Below, in pieces: positions 13,283 to 21,345 of a stretch of 22,488 bases of DNA; position 1 is the stretch's first letter, and every line of letters begins with the position of its first letter. The notes under the pieces are model-generated. The model was not told the origin of the DNA, made no database searches, and saw nothing but the letters and a program-made list of their open reading frames with translations. This DNA comes from a virus: positions 1 through 22,488 of the IMG/VR virus record IMGVR_UViG_3300032249_000208. One strand, given 5' to 3'. The position numbers were made by a program, and so were the translations under genes.

Positions 13283-15048
13283 AATACCCCGCCAGCCTCC
13301 ATTACAAAGTCGGTTGATGCCCAATGAAAATCAATGCCTTGGCTTGCCACATTCATGCTAACTGAGCCTGCATAGCCTATTCCTGTCACGCCTTGCCAAA
13401 ACTTAGTCACAATTAGATTTCCACCCCAGTTGGTGTCATCCCATGTGGATGTATCCCAAACCCCAATATCTAGGGTAGATGGGTTAAACGATATTTGGCT
13501 AGTTAAAGGTACTGTATCAAAATCGGTACTGACACCGCATAAAACAGTCGGTAAGCCGTTATCGGTCTGAAGGATAGGGCGTACCATAGTAAAGCGTTTT
13601 TGTTGCCCTCTGCGGTCAAAATAAGAGTAGGCTTGCTGTACAAACCCACTAATATTGTCGGTATCGTCAGAAAATGAGTCATAAAAACGGGCTACATAGC
13701 CGTTTCCACCAAAATACATATCTTCACCACTCATTTCCCAACAATTTGCGTCAATATTGGTAAATCTTGCCCATGACTTTGTAATGTTGTGCATGACATA
13801 TTGCTCAGAACCCGTAGTTACAGGAATATTGACCAATAACATATTGTATTTGGCTAAATAACTCATTTGCCAGCCGTAGTTTGCAGAATAAAGGTCTGCC
13901 GCTTGGCTAATAGCAAAGAAAATCTTGTCTGTAATGTTAACTCGTGGGTCTAATCGGGTGGACTGTAATCCTGCCGATAGGGGCACTAAGCCATCTTGGG
14001 TTAAAAGTAGGATGTCACCACCAAATTTAAAGACGCATTTACGGGCAAAAGTCTGTCCGATGTTCCAAATACCCACTAAAGACCAATCTGTAGGGTCGGA
14101 TGGGTCAGAACCCTTGTAAACAGCGACTTCTCCGTTACTTGTAACGAATACGGCTAGGTCATCGACTCCGTAACCAGCGTCAATAGTCCATGTTCCCATC
14201 GCTTGTAGGTAGCCACCTCGCTTAAAGATGCCACCAAGAGGAAATGAAGTTATCGCCCCATTTATTGAATCTACAGGCAAATACCAAAAGTTAAGGGAGT
14301 TTTCTTCTACAAAGTACAAACGCTCTTTAAACAAGTTTACATATGCAAATGTATTAGAATTTTTACCTGTTATGTAGTAATTAATTGTGTAAGTGCCTAC
14401 AACTGTTGCATTACCGCTAGGGGCAACCGCCATCGTATAGGTGAGGGTCGAACCACCCGTAACAGTAATGCGATAAGTTCCGTTAAATTCTGCGGGGGTA
14501 GCACCTGCGACTGTTATGGTGTTACCTGTAACAAGATTATGAGGACTAGCAGTCGTTAAGGTAGCGGTTAAATTACCCGTACCACCCCTAGTAATGGTAG
14601 AAATAGTCTGTGCGGTACTTGTCGTAGCACTTCTTGACCATCTTGTACCATCATAAACAACCATAGGGTCTGCACCATTTACAGCCGCCATAAACGAACC
14701 ACCAGCAGTCGTAATCATGGCGTGAATCCATTTACCATCGGTATTGCCTGTAAGACTCGCTGTAGCCGTAGAAGTGCTTGTATCCCAAATAGTTGTTGCG
14801 GTAGAGGCAAACAACTTTGTCGTACTCGGACTTGAGTAATTCATCAAGGACAAAACCTCACCAGTTATGCCCGTAGAAATCTTGGTATAGCCTTTTCTAA
14901 GGGTTACATCGGTAGGCGTAGGAAAGAAATTGACCATCTGAACCGCATCGAGTTGGTTCATTTCTGCCAAAGAATCCCTTGCGTTCCACCCCCCAATCGG
15001 GGATGGCAACGATGCAGTCATTGCCCGTCTTTGTTGAGCTACCGCCAT
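13279..15048 (-). CDS. Tail tube / phage stabilisation-type protein
   Basis: 589 residues. The N-terminus, SLPSPIGGWNARDSLAEMNQ, followed by LDAVQMVNFFPTPTDVTLRK, is characteristic of a podovirus tail protein family that follows the adaptor gene, comparable in position to P22 gp10 or T7 gp12. The rest is beta-rich with repeated blades (LAVFVTSNGEVAVYKGSDPS; DILLLTQDGLVPLS), suggesting a beta-propeller. Residues about 150-222 (TASPHNLVTGNTITVAGATP, then AEFNGTYRITV) look like an inserted beta module found in diverse phage proteins. Its start codon now abuts the inserted homing endonuclease. Confidence 0.7.
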   Translation of the reverse strand: MAVAQQRRAMTASLPSPIGGWNARDSLAEMNQLDAVQMVNFFPTPTDVTLRKGYTKISTGITGEVLSLMNYSSPSTTKLFASTATTIWDTSTSTATASLTGNTDGKWIHAMITTAGGSFMAAVNGADPMVVYDGTRWSRSATTSTAQTISTITRGGTGNLTATLTTASPHNLVTGNTITVAGATPAEFNGTYRITVTGGSTLTYTMAVAPSGNATVVGTYTINYYITGKNSNTFAYVNLFKERLYFVEENSLNFWYLPVDSINGAITSFPLGGIFKRGGYLQAMGTWTIDAGYGVDDLAVFVTSNGEVAVYKGSDPSDPTDWSLVGIWNIGQTFARKCVFKFGGDILLLTQDGLVPLSAGLQSTRLDPRVNITDKIFFAISQAADLYSANYGWQMSYLAKYNMLLVNIPVTTGSEQYVMHNITKSWARFTNIDANCWEMSGEDMYFGGNGYVARFYDSFSDDTDNISGFVQQAYSYFDRRGQQKRFTMVRPILQTDNGLPTVLCGVSTDFDTVPLTSQISFNPSTLDIGVWDTSTWDDTNWGGNLIVTKFWQGVTGIGYAGSVSMNVASQGIDFHWASTDFVMEAGGVL

Positions 15049-15056
15049 GTTATAAT
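15048..15056 (+). promoter_or_regulatory. Extended -10 promoter of the homing endonuclease
   Basis: TGTTATAAT gives a perfect extended -10 (TG-N-TATAAT). No -35 is needed for such promoters, and none is convincing. A start near 15063 would give a short leader before GGAGA (15076-15080) and the ATG at 15086. The site overlaps the start codon of the oppositely oriented tail gene. Confidence 0.55.
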
Positions 15057-15085
15057 ATCCCCATATTGTGATAACGGAGATTCTT

Positions 15086-15568
15086 ATGGAAGAATGGCGT
15101 GATGTTGTTGGATTTAAAGGTTTGTATGAAGTTTCTAATCATGGAAATGTTCGTTCCTTTAAAAAGAAAAAACTTAAAAAAATTAGCGTTGATAAAAAAC
15201 TTAATCGACCTTTTGTAAACCTTTGGAAAGAAAACAAGCCATATGTTCGAAAACCACATAAACTTGTTCTTGAAGCATTTGTTAGTGTTTGCCCTGAAGG
15301 AATGGAAGGTTGCCATAACGATGGAAACTCTTTCAATAACCATGTTGAAAATTTGCGTTGGGATACTCACAAAAATAACATTCTTGATAAGTTTGGACAT
15401 AACACCAGTAATAGTGGAGAACGCTGTAATTGGGCTAAATTGAAACAATTTCAAGTTGATGCCATTCGTAAGGACAATAGAATTCAACGCATTATTGCGG
15501 AAGAATATGGCGTAAAACAAAGCCTTATTAGTCGAATTAAAAATGGCATTCGCTGGAAACATCATTAA
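15086..15568 (+). CDS. HNH homing endonuclease with NUMOD4 domain
   Basis: 160 residues from the ATG at 15086, six bases after GGAGA; earlier in-frame starts lack a site. A NUMOD4 domain occupies residues 2-25 (EEWRDVVGFKGLYEVSNHGN), then an HNH_3 nuclease at about 55-100: HKLVLEAFVSV, CHNDGNSFNNHVENLRW, DTHKNN. A C-terminal DNA-binding helix-turn-helix follows at 118-160 (DAIRKDNRIQRIIAEEYGVK, then QSLISRIKNGIRWKH). It would nick or cut a specific site and spread itself between phages. It is the only plus-strand gene in the late region, A/T-rich and Lys-rich. Its TAA shares bases with the adaptor stop on the other strand (TTAA, 15565-15568). Confidence 0.92.
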   Translation: MEEWRDVVGFKGLYEVSNHGNVRSFKKKKLKKISVDKKLNRPFVNLWKENKPYVRKPHKLVLEAFVSVCPEGMEGCHNDGNSFNNHVENLRWDTHKNNILDKFGHNTSNSGERCNWAKLKQFQVDAIRKDNRIQRIIAEEYGVKQSLISRIKNGIRWKHH

Positions 15569-16488
15569 GTCCCATAGCCAGTGTCTGGGATGTTAGCGTA
15601 ACCAATAAGCACCTTGGTTGGGTAAGGTGCAAAGCTAAGGTTAGCAGAGCCTTTATCGTTGGCTTTGGCTACATTTAAATAGCGGAAATAGTCTTGTTGC
15701 AATGCAGTAGTGTCAAAGCCTTTAATTTGGAAATACTTAAGTTTTGTGCTTAGAACCATAACTGTATCGTCAAAAATGGTTGTATCGGTGTCAGCCGTAA
15801 AGCTGTTTTTAACTGCACCAGCAGCACTTCTAGCCCAACCTTTTGAGCGGTATTCAAAGCCTAAATACTCTTGTGTGTTATATGGTGGCCAAATTTGGAA
15901 CTTATCGCCTAGAATACGCCACCTAATGCGTGGGCCTGTTGAAATATAACCCGACTTTAGCCATTGCCATTGTTGGGCATCTTCAGGGCCAAGCATCTGC
16001 CAATGCTTTGTCTTATCCCAATGCGTATTGTCCGTAATGGCTTCAAAGTCATTAGGTAAAGGGTATTTGGTTTGTGAAAAGGTAAAAGTCACGCCTGCGT
16101 ATGTACCACTAGCTAACTGGCTCATAACAATGGTTGATAAACCTGTGCCTGAGTTGTAAGTTACGCTTGACACATAGGTATCTTGGTTAATGCCTGTACC
16201 TGTAATGGTGTAATTGCTATTTAAGGCTGTAGCGTTACCAGTAACAATAATGTTATAGCTTTGGTCGCTAACTGTAGAACCTACAAAAGTCTGTGCATCG
16301 GTGTAAAAACGATACTCCAACTGTAAACCTTGCCAATCGTATTCCTTAACCAAATCATAGCCAGCACGATTCATAAGGGCTAGAACTTGTTGTACATCCT
16401 GATTGGTATTACCCGCCACATAGGTGGGAATAGCAAGATTTAACTCGCTAGTGGTCTGTTGCACGAGTTGGAGCATCGTTGATGACAT
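15565..16488 (-). CDS. Head-tail adaptor / tail accessory protein
   Basis: 307 residues. MLQLVQQTTSELNLAIPTYV, then QDVQQVLALMNRAGYDLVKE and DWQGL form the helical start of podovirus adaptor proteins (position of P22 gp4 or T7 gp11), which join portal to tail. YPLPNDFEAITDNTHWD and WQWLKSGYISTGPRIRWRIL, with FQIWPP, continue the conserved core. Residues about 77-138 (VTGNATALNSNYTITGTGIN, then LASGTYAGVTFTF) interrupt it as a beta-like insertion. The gene precedes the tail tube protein, as usual, but the HNH gene now separates them. Confidence 0.7.
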   Translation of the reverse strand: MSSTMLQLVQQTTSELNLAIPTYVAGNTNQDVQQVLALMNRAGYDLVKEYDWQGLQLEYRFYTDAQTFVGSTVSDQSYNIIVTGNATALNSNYTITGTGINQDTYVSSVTYNSGTGLSTIVMSQLASGTYAGVTFTFSQTKYPLPNDFEAITDNTHWDKTKHWQMLGPEDAQQWQWLKSGYISTGPRIRWRILGDKFQIWPPYNTQEYLGFEYRSKGWARSAAGAVKNSFTADTDTTIFDDTVMVLSTKLKYFQIKGFDTTALQQDYFRYLNVAKANDKGSANLSFAPYPTKVLIGYANIPDTGYGT

Positions 16489-16489
16489 A

Positions 16490-17131
16490 TTAGGCTTCCT
16501 CTACGCTTTTCTTTTTGCGGGGTTTCTTTTCACCAACTGCCGCAAGTATAGCCGCCATCTGTTCTTGCATTAAGGCGAGCTTCGCATCAGTTTCAGCCTT
16601 GATTTTAGCAGTTTCCTCGTCTTTTTTGGCAAGTTCTTGCTTTAACTGATTAATTTCTTCAGTTCGTTTTGTGGCTTCTGCGGTTTCTTCGGCAAGGTTT
16701 AGAAATGTTCTAGCCTTATCCCTAAAGGCGTGGGGTGACATACCAGCAATCATGCCAATGCGTTGAAGCTGTAAGTCTGATGCGTTAGCGATGGATTCGA
16801 CTGTCATAAACTTGATACCCCGTAGCTCTTGGGCTTGGGATTGGCTGATTAAAGTCCATTCCTCTACAGGCGTTCCAATCATCTCGCTACTAGTGTCTTG
16901 TGTAGCCTGATATTGAAGCCATTGGCGTGGAAAACGCTGTTTGTGGCTATTTTGTGCGTAGGTGTCAATCTCTGTAAGGCTGTCACCAGCGACCATAATG
17001 CGTACAAAGTCAAAATCTTTGAATATTGGTCTGCCAGCTTCGCTTGATTCGTGTTCTAGTTGAACGGCTCGCTTGTAAAACTTAACTGCCAAACGAGAAT
17101 CTGCGTCTTGCATATCGCTATCTATTGCCAT
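16490..17131 (-). CDS. Phage structural or morphogenesis protein with C-terminal coiled coil
   Basis: 213 residues. Residues about 10-150 form a conserved phage domain (SRLAVKFYKRAVQLEHESSE, FKDFDFVRIMVAGDSLTEID, FPRQWLQYQATQ). Residues 150-200 are a coiled coil (EINQLKQELAKKDEETAKIK) followed by a basic end, KKPRKKKSVEEA. GGGAG precedes the ATG. It is the first gene after an internal terminator downstream of the capsid genes. The C-terminal coiled coil suggests scaffolding or oligomerisation; the exact role is unknown. Confidence 0.6.
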   Translation of the reverse strand: MAIDSDMQDADSRLAVKFYKRAVQLEHESSEAGRPIFKDFDFVRIMVAGDSLTEIDTYAQNSHKQRFPRQWLQYQATQDTSSEMIGTPVEEWTLISQSQAQELRGIKFMTVESIANASDLQLQRIGMIAGMSPHAFRDKARTFLNLAEETAEATKRTEEINQLKQELAKKDEETAKIKAETDAKLALMQEQMAAILAAVGEKKPRKKKSVEEA

Positions 17132-17165
17132 TTTAAAACTCCCAAGTGGTTAGGATACTGCGGTT

Positions 17166-17202
17166 AAAAAAAAAAGGAGCTACCCCATTACGAGATAGCC
17201 CC
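17166..17202 (-). terminator. Rho-independent terminator downstream of the capsid genes
   Basis: Read on the minus strand, GGGGCTA (17202-17196) pairs with TAGCTCC (17182-17176), with one G-U pair and a 13-base loop, followed immediately by ten T. It lies between the small capsid-associated gene and the coiled-coil protein gene. No promoter is visible between it and the next gene, so partial read-through is expected, giving more capsid than tail transcript. Confidence 0.8.
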
Positions 17203-17224
17203 TTGTTTTTACTACAATTTTTGA

Positions 17225-17530
17225 TTAGACGCTAGTAGCAGCAAACCAACCAAAGTCACCGCTTGCCATCGATTCTGCTGACAAATATGTGCCACCTGAT
17301 GCGGAAGCAATAAATGTAGAAGCGTTGATAGAGCAAGTTGCGGTAGATGCACCGATAGCAGCACCAGCTTTAGCAAACACATAACGCTTGCCGTCATTAC
17401 CAAAAGTCTGAGTCCCTAATGGGCCAAACTGAGGAATGTCAATAGCGGTAGTGCCGTTAGTGTACTGAAAGCTGTCAGGTGTGACGCTGTTTAAATCAAC
17501 CCCTGCAATGGGGAGTGTTGAGTAAGCCAT
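17225..17530 (-). CDS. Small capsid-associated (decoration-type) protein
   Basis: 101 residues, directly downstream of the major capsid gene with AGGAAAT before its ATG. It is small, beta-rich and Ala/Ser/Thr-rich: IPQFGPLGTQTFGNDGKRYV, FAKAGAAIGASTATCSINAS, then MASGDFGWFAATSV. The closing GDFGWF pattern and the size fit capsid decoration or minor capsid proteins of this phage type. It shares the capsid transcript and lies before the terminator, so should be made in large amounts. Function is inferred from position. Confidence 0.6.
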   Translation of the reverse strand: MAYSTLPIAGVDLNSVTPDSFQYTNGTTAIDIPQFGPLGTQTFGNDGKRYVFAKAGAAIGASTATCSINASTFIASASGGTYLSAESMASGDFGWFAATSV

Positions 17531-17549
17531 GATTATTTCCTTTACTTAA

Positions 17550-18524
17550 TTAGGTGGTCAAAATACCCTGCAACTGAGCGTTGCTGGTGGTTAAGTTACC
17601 TGCCCAACCATAGAGTTTAACAATCGCATCTTGGTTGATGGCTTGACGCTCACCACCGATAGGTACGAAATTACGCTCTTTGTGTGGACGGAAGAAAATG
17701 TAGTTGGTGTTCAAGAGATACATATAGTTGTCATTCTCTTGTTGACCAATACCACCACCGAGTACCACATCAGCAGATGTACCACCGCCGTAGAACTTGA
17801 GGGATGCGAAACCTGCTGCACCACTTTCTTCGGTAGTAATACGCTGAATTGCTTGCAATGCACCTACAAAATACTGATATGCGGTGTTACCAGCAATGTA
17901 CAGGTCAGCTTTGTCTGTACCACGAACCTGCTTGATGGCAGCTTCTGTCATCTTTGCAAGGGTGTTGGTAGAGAGCAAACCAGTAGTTACTTGGTTACGC
18001 CAAAAAGTCCAGTTAGCACGATTGATACCGCCATAAGTGCCTGTGGATGGGGAAGTAGCAACGGCAGCAGCTAAGCCGTCAATGTTCTTACCGCCATTAC
18101 CAGTTCCATCGCCATACAAATCGCCTGAAATGCGGTTCAAAAGACGAGCTTCAGAAACTTGCATACGACCATCTAACAGGTCAATGATTGCTTCTTTGCT
18201 TGAGTTTTGGAGCATCTCTAAACCGCTCATTGTTACAGCAGCAGCGTATTGAGCAATCTTGAACTGAGCAGCCGAGATTGGGCTATCAGGAGCAATGTTC
18301 AATACTTCGTAACCGCTATAGGAATTAGCGTTGTTGGTAGATGGGTCGTTGTACATGATTTCTTCCAAAATCACATTACCACCCGAGAATGGGCGTACAT
18401 TGCCCTTAGAGTTAAGTCTTTGCAGAATCGCATTGTTCTGCGTTAAGTTGTCAGCCAATTCACCGCTACGACTTTGAATGGTGGTAGCGATAATATCGGT
18501 GATTGCTGAGTTAGCAAATGCCAT
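17550..18524 (-). CDS. Major capsid protein
   Basis: 324 residues, without a leader peptide. The N-terminus (AITDIIATTIQSRSGELADN) and N-arm region (FSGGNVILEEIMYNDPSTNN), then AAVTMSGLEMLQNSSKEAII and LLDGRMQVSEARLLNRISGD, GDGTGNGGKNIDGLAAAV and RPHKERNFVPIGG, follow a recognisable phage capsid family with the HK97 fold. The scaffold gene lies immediately upstream and a strong AGGAAAT site precedes it. It assembles the icosahedral shell around the genome. Length is normal for the family. Confidence 0.87.
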   Translation of the reverse strand: MAFANSAITDIIATTIQSRSGELADNLTQNNAILQRLNSKGNVRPFSGGNVILEEIMYNDPSTNNANSYSGYEVLNIAPDSPISAAQFKIAQYAAAVTMSGLEMLQNSSKEAIIDLLDGRMQVSEARLLNRISGDLYGDGTGNGGKNIDGLAAAVATSPSTGTYGGINRANWTFWRNQVTTGLLSTNTLAKMTEAAIKQVRGTDKADLYIAGNTAYQYFVGALQAIQRITTEESGAAGFASLKFYGGGTSADVVLGGGIGQQENDNYMYLLNTNYIFFRPHKERNFVPIGGERQAINQDAIVKLYGWAGNLTTSNAQLQGILTT

Positions 18525-18545
18525 GATATTTCCTTTTTAAGTTAA

Positions 18546-19601
18546 TTAAAGCCTACCGCTCTCTGCTTCGGTCATTTGAGCCATCAGTAGAGAACGCCTG
18601 TCCTTTGCTTCGACTTTCGCTTGTGTTCCGTTAGGAGTAACGGATTTTGGGCTAACAGCCGTTGCTTTGGCTCGTGCTACTTGTTGTGCCTTAGATGCTT
18701 GCTTTGTAGCGTTGGTCAGGAGTTTTTCCTGTTCCAATCTAAAGGCTTCATCGTTCATACGCACAGCTTTTGCATAAGCCGTTTCAAGGTCTTGGGCCTT
18801 ACCTAGCTCAAGTAGTTGAGCCATTTCTTCCCTAACCATATCAAAGTGCGGAAACCGCTCTTTGTCACTTCGTACTCGCTCAATCTCATTATTTAATCGA
18901 GCTTGTTCTTCTTGCTCAAACCGCCCTTTTATCGAGCTAACCTCTTGATTAACTTGATAAAGTTGTTGCATTAACTGTTGAGTATATGCGTCAACTGGTT
19001 GTTGCGGTTCGTTAATTTGATTTAAGTTTACTCCATAATCTTGTGCAAGTCTATGAAACATCTGCACTTTTTGTTCATAAGGTGCTTTGGTCAGAATCAT
19101 GTGTGCCCGACCTAAATTGTTTATCCATGCGGCAGGGTGGATTCCTTGCGATTGGAGTTCGGGGACAAACGGGTTAATTGCTTCCTCAAGAGCCTTTGCT
19201 CGCTCCGCTTCTGCTTTATATACGCTAACGCCTTTTTTAAACTCGTTCTCTCGTTGGTTAAGGTATTCAAGATGTTTCTTACTTTCGTCTTTAGTTAATG
19301 TTTCGCCCTTGGCTATCTTATCCCATAGAGGTAAAAGGTCTTTCTTCCAAGTCGTAGGCTTTGGTATATCGCTAACCTCAGGCTGTTCTTCGGGCTGTTC
19401 GGATTCAGTCGTATCTTCTGCAACAGCCTCAACGCTTTCTTCCTCTGTTGGCGTTTCATCTTCAGCGACAAACTTTTCCTTTTCATTGCCAGTAGGTTCG
19501 TCTTGAGGTATTTCCTCTTCCTCATGTTCCACCTCTTGAGGTTCGTCTTTTACTTCGACTTCATTCATTGCTGCTTCCAACATCTCTCTGCGGTCTGCCA
19601 T
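18546..19601 (-). CDS. Capsid scaffolding protein
   Basis: 351 residues, strongly acidic in the first 90 (runs of EEEE and EEQPE), then a central helical region (KKDLLPLWDKIAKGETLTKD, LEYLNQRENEFKKGVSVYKA), a coiled coil near residues 205-250 (QQLYQVNQEVSSIKGRFEQE), and a basic helical C-terminus (TKQASKAQQVARAKATA). This acidic-to-basic, fully helical layout directly upstream of the capsid gene is that of scaffolding proteins, whose basic end binds capsid subunits. TAAGGAG precedes the ATG. No protease gene is seen. Confidence 0.85.
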   Translation of the reverse strand: MADRREMLEAAMNEVEVKDEPQEVEHEEEEIPQDEPTGNEKEKFVAEDETPTEEESVEAVAEDTTESEQPEEQPEVSDIPKPTTWKKDLLPLWDKIAKGETLTKDESKKHLEYLNQRENEFKKGVSVYKAEAERAKALEEAINPFVPELQSQGIHPAAWINNLGRAHMILTKAPYEQKVQMFHRLAQDYGVNLNQINEPQQPVDAYTQQLMQQLYQVNQEVSSIKGRFEQEEQARLNNEIERVRSDKERFPHFDMVREEMAQLLELGKAQDLETAYAKAVRMNDEAFRLEQEKLLTNATKQASKAQQVARAKATAVSPKSVTPNGTQAKVEAKDRRSLLMAQMTEAESGRL

Positions 19602-19610
19602 GATTACTCC

Positions 19611-19985
19611 TTAACGATAGTTTAGTTTGGCGTAAGCAAGCTCGGCAATCTTGCGTTTACGGGTTTCTTGCTCTTTACGGCTTAATTCCACAGGTTTGTG
19701 CTGTAGGGGTACATCGTTGCCTAATTCAATCATGCGGTGCTGTTTAAGGTGGTTTCTGTGGTGACTACGGCTACTAATCCAAGTGCCATCGACCTGAGAT
19801 ACATAGCCTTCAATGTCTGACATGACCATTGGTGACTCTTTGGCGGTCATTTCTTGCTTCTGTTTCCATGCTTCTTCGGCTTCAGGCGTACCAATCGTAA
19901 ATCCCCAAAAGTCTAGGTAATTTTCTTTGTCTGACTTAGCTTCTACATGGTTACTTTCAGAGTATCCGCACTTAGGGCAAATCAT
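19611..19985 (-). CDS. Small conserved phage protein with N-terminal Zn-ribbon half-site
   Basis: 124 residues. MICPKCGYSESNH gives a CxxC plus histidine that could bind zinc. The core, IEGYVSQVDGTWISSRSHHR, then NHLKQHRMIELGND, is shared by small proteins encoded between portal and scaffold genes in many podoviruses. The C-terminus is a basic helix (SRKEQETRKRKIAELAYAKL). The ATG shares one base with the upstream stop (TAATG), with AGGAG before it. Probable role in DNA binding or head assembly; function is not established. Confidence 0.7.
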   Translation of the reverse strand: MICPKCGYSESNHVEAKSDKENYLDFWGFTIGTPEAEEAWKQKQEMTAKESPMVMSDIEGYVSQVDGTWISSRSHHRNHLKQHRMIELGNDVPLQHKPVELSRKEQETRKRKIAELAYAKLNYR

Positions 19986-20776
19986 TACATTCTCCTTATT
20001 AACTCAGGCACTTTGTCGTATTCGTGGGGTCTTAAAGCCACTATAGAATCGTACCAACGCCCATTTTTCCAACGCCAACATACAAATTCTTCTTTAGGCA
20101 AAAGCACAATAGTCTTGACTCCTAAAGCCCCTGCAAGGTGGGCAGTACCCGTATCGACTGTCACAATGCCTTTACAGGCTTTCATGTGTTGGGCGGTTTG
20201 CATCCAGTTCTTCTTCCAACCATCGTTAGGTAAGGGGTGAAATGGCCCTTCGCTCTTGGGGTTTAAGGAATAGCAGTTATCCCCCGTTAGTTTGAGCATT
20301 TCCCGACTATCTATGGATTTGATGTAATACAAAGACTTGCCAGATGCTTCCCAGTTCACCCCAATCTTTGCAGGAATATTGCTAGGCGTAGCTTCCAAAT
20401 AGCCTTCTGAACCAACAATCTTTTTAGTAGTAATTGGAAATAGACTTTTAACATAGGGTTGGCTGTGTGAGATGTAGTGAGGCAAAGACATTGAGCCAAT
20501 CCAATAGTCAGCTTCGGGGGCTTCGCCTTTATCGATTTCGTTGGTTATGACATCAATACATTCCATCTGTCCGATAAGGTAGTGCAATGAGGATTCTTGC
20601 AAAACAATGAGTTTCTTAGCCCCCATAACTTTTAAGGCAGGCAAAAAGCGATAGAACTGCAATACATCGCCAAAGCCTTGTTCCATCTGCACTACGATGG
20701 ATTTGCCTAGTAGGGATTCCCCACGCCATACAGGGATTGAGAGGGCAGGCGTATAGGGTGTTGACTGCTCCCCCAT
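19985..20776 (-). CDS. TPR-type glycosyltransferase (GT9/GT41-like)
   Basis: 263 residues from the first ATG, at 20776. Motifs: VWRGESLLGKSIVVQMEQGF (P-W-x-G-E...E-Q-G-F-G-D), LQFYRFLPALKVMGAKKLIV, AKIGVNWEASGKS, then GIVTVDTGTAHLAGALGVKT with IVLLP: the nucleotide-sugar-binding half of TPR-linked glycosyltransferases. It would transfer a sugar to a protein or glycan. The ATG has no ribosome site, and family-like sequence continues in frame upstream to 20884 (ALYKLAYDHLHAGRYEAGFR, then HFEYRWHKDI). That extension has no ATG, GTG or TTG; ATT at 20884 lies seven bases after GAGG. The true protein is therefore probably 36 residues longer. Confidence 0.8.
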   Translation of the reverse strand: MGEQSTPYTPALSIPVWRGESLLGKSIVVQMEQGFGDVLQFYRFLPALKVMGAKKLIVLQESSLHYLIGQMECIDVITNEIDKGEAPEADYWIGSMSLPHYISHSQPYVKSLFPITTKKIVGSEGYLEATPSNIPAKIGVNWEASGKSLYYIKSIDSREMLKLTGDNCYSLNPKSEGPFHPLPNDGWKKNWMQTAQHMKACKGIVTVDTGTAHLAGALGVKTIVLLPKEEFVCWRWKNGRWYDSIVALRPHEYDKVPELIRRM

Positions 20777-20868
20777 AATGTCTTTGTGCCATCTGTATTC
20801 AAAATGCCTAAACCCCGCTTCATAACGCCCTGCGTGTAAATGGTCGTAGGCTAACTTGTATAGGGCTT

Positions 20869-21345
20869 TTATATCAGTAGTAATATGCTTTCCTCATCGT
20901 CTTGTTCAGCAAGGCGTTGAGTTTCAAGTATTGCGAGCCTAGCCCTTATTTGGCCTTGTTCTCGTCTTAACTCTACCGCCCTAAGCAACTTGCTTCGTTG
21001 GTTTTCAAGGTAGGCGATAGACTGCTCTAGTTCTGTAGTATCAACTGGCGGTATACCAGCCTTAACCTCTTGAATAGATTGTAGTTTATTTTGTTTCTGT
21101 TTAGCAACAACTTTTGGTGGGTCAACTAAACCCTTAATCCGAGCTTTACGAGCTTCTCGGTCTGCTCGTTGGGCTTTAAGTAATGCTAGTTCTTTTTCGT
21201 GTATCTTTCTTTCTAGGTTCTTTGCCCGTCTAATTTCTTCGGGCGTGAAACCATCATGCGTGTCAGTATAAGGATTGGGGGGTATTTGTCCTATCTGAAA
21301 CGCATTAATCTGAAACGCTAAGACCTGAAATGCGGTTTGGAACAC
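20869..21345 (-). CDS. Coiled-coil phage protein with FQ-rich N-terminus
   Basis: 158 residues, starting at a GTG (21345) that shares one base with the previous stop (TAGTG). The start, MFQTAFQVLAFQINAFQIG, is a repeated F-Q pattern common in a small phage family placed between packaging and head genes. The centre is a long coiled coil (EEIRRAKNLERKIHEKELAL, LRREQGQIRARLAILETQRL), and the end is EDDEESILLLI-type acidic-hydrophobic. It overlaps the probable start of the glycosyltransferase. A structural or assembly role is likely. Confidence 0.65.
   Translation of the reverse strand: MFQTAFQVLAFQINAFQIGQIPPNPYTDTHDGFTPEEIRRAKNLERKIHEKELALLKAQRADREARKARIKGLVDPPKVVAKQKQNKLQSIQEVKAGIPPVDTTELEQSIAYLENQRSKLLRAVELRREQGQIRARLAILETQRLAEQDDEESILLLI

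Noticed and set aside
15050-15565. Long open frame (171 codons) on the minus strand, antisense to the HNH gene
   Set aside because: It mirrors the HNH gene exactly, is Phe/Asn/Ile-rich as expected from the antisense of an A/T-rich gene, and has no domain or ribosome site.
17631-18074. 147-codon plus-strand frame over the capsid gene
   Set aside because: Antisense to a well supported major capsid protein; Cys/Thr-rich composition and no homology pattern.
19087-19506. 139-codon plus-strand frame over the scaffold gene
   Set aside because: Ser/Cys/Arg-rich shadow of the acidic scaffold reading frame, with no ribosome site.
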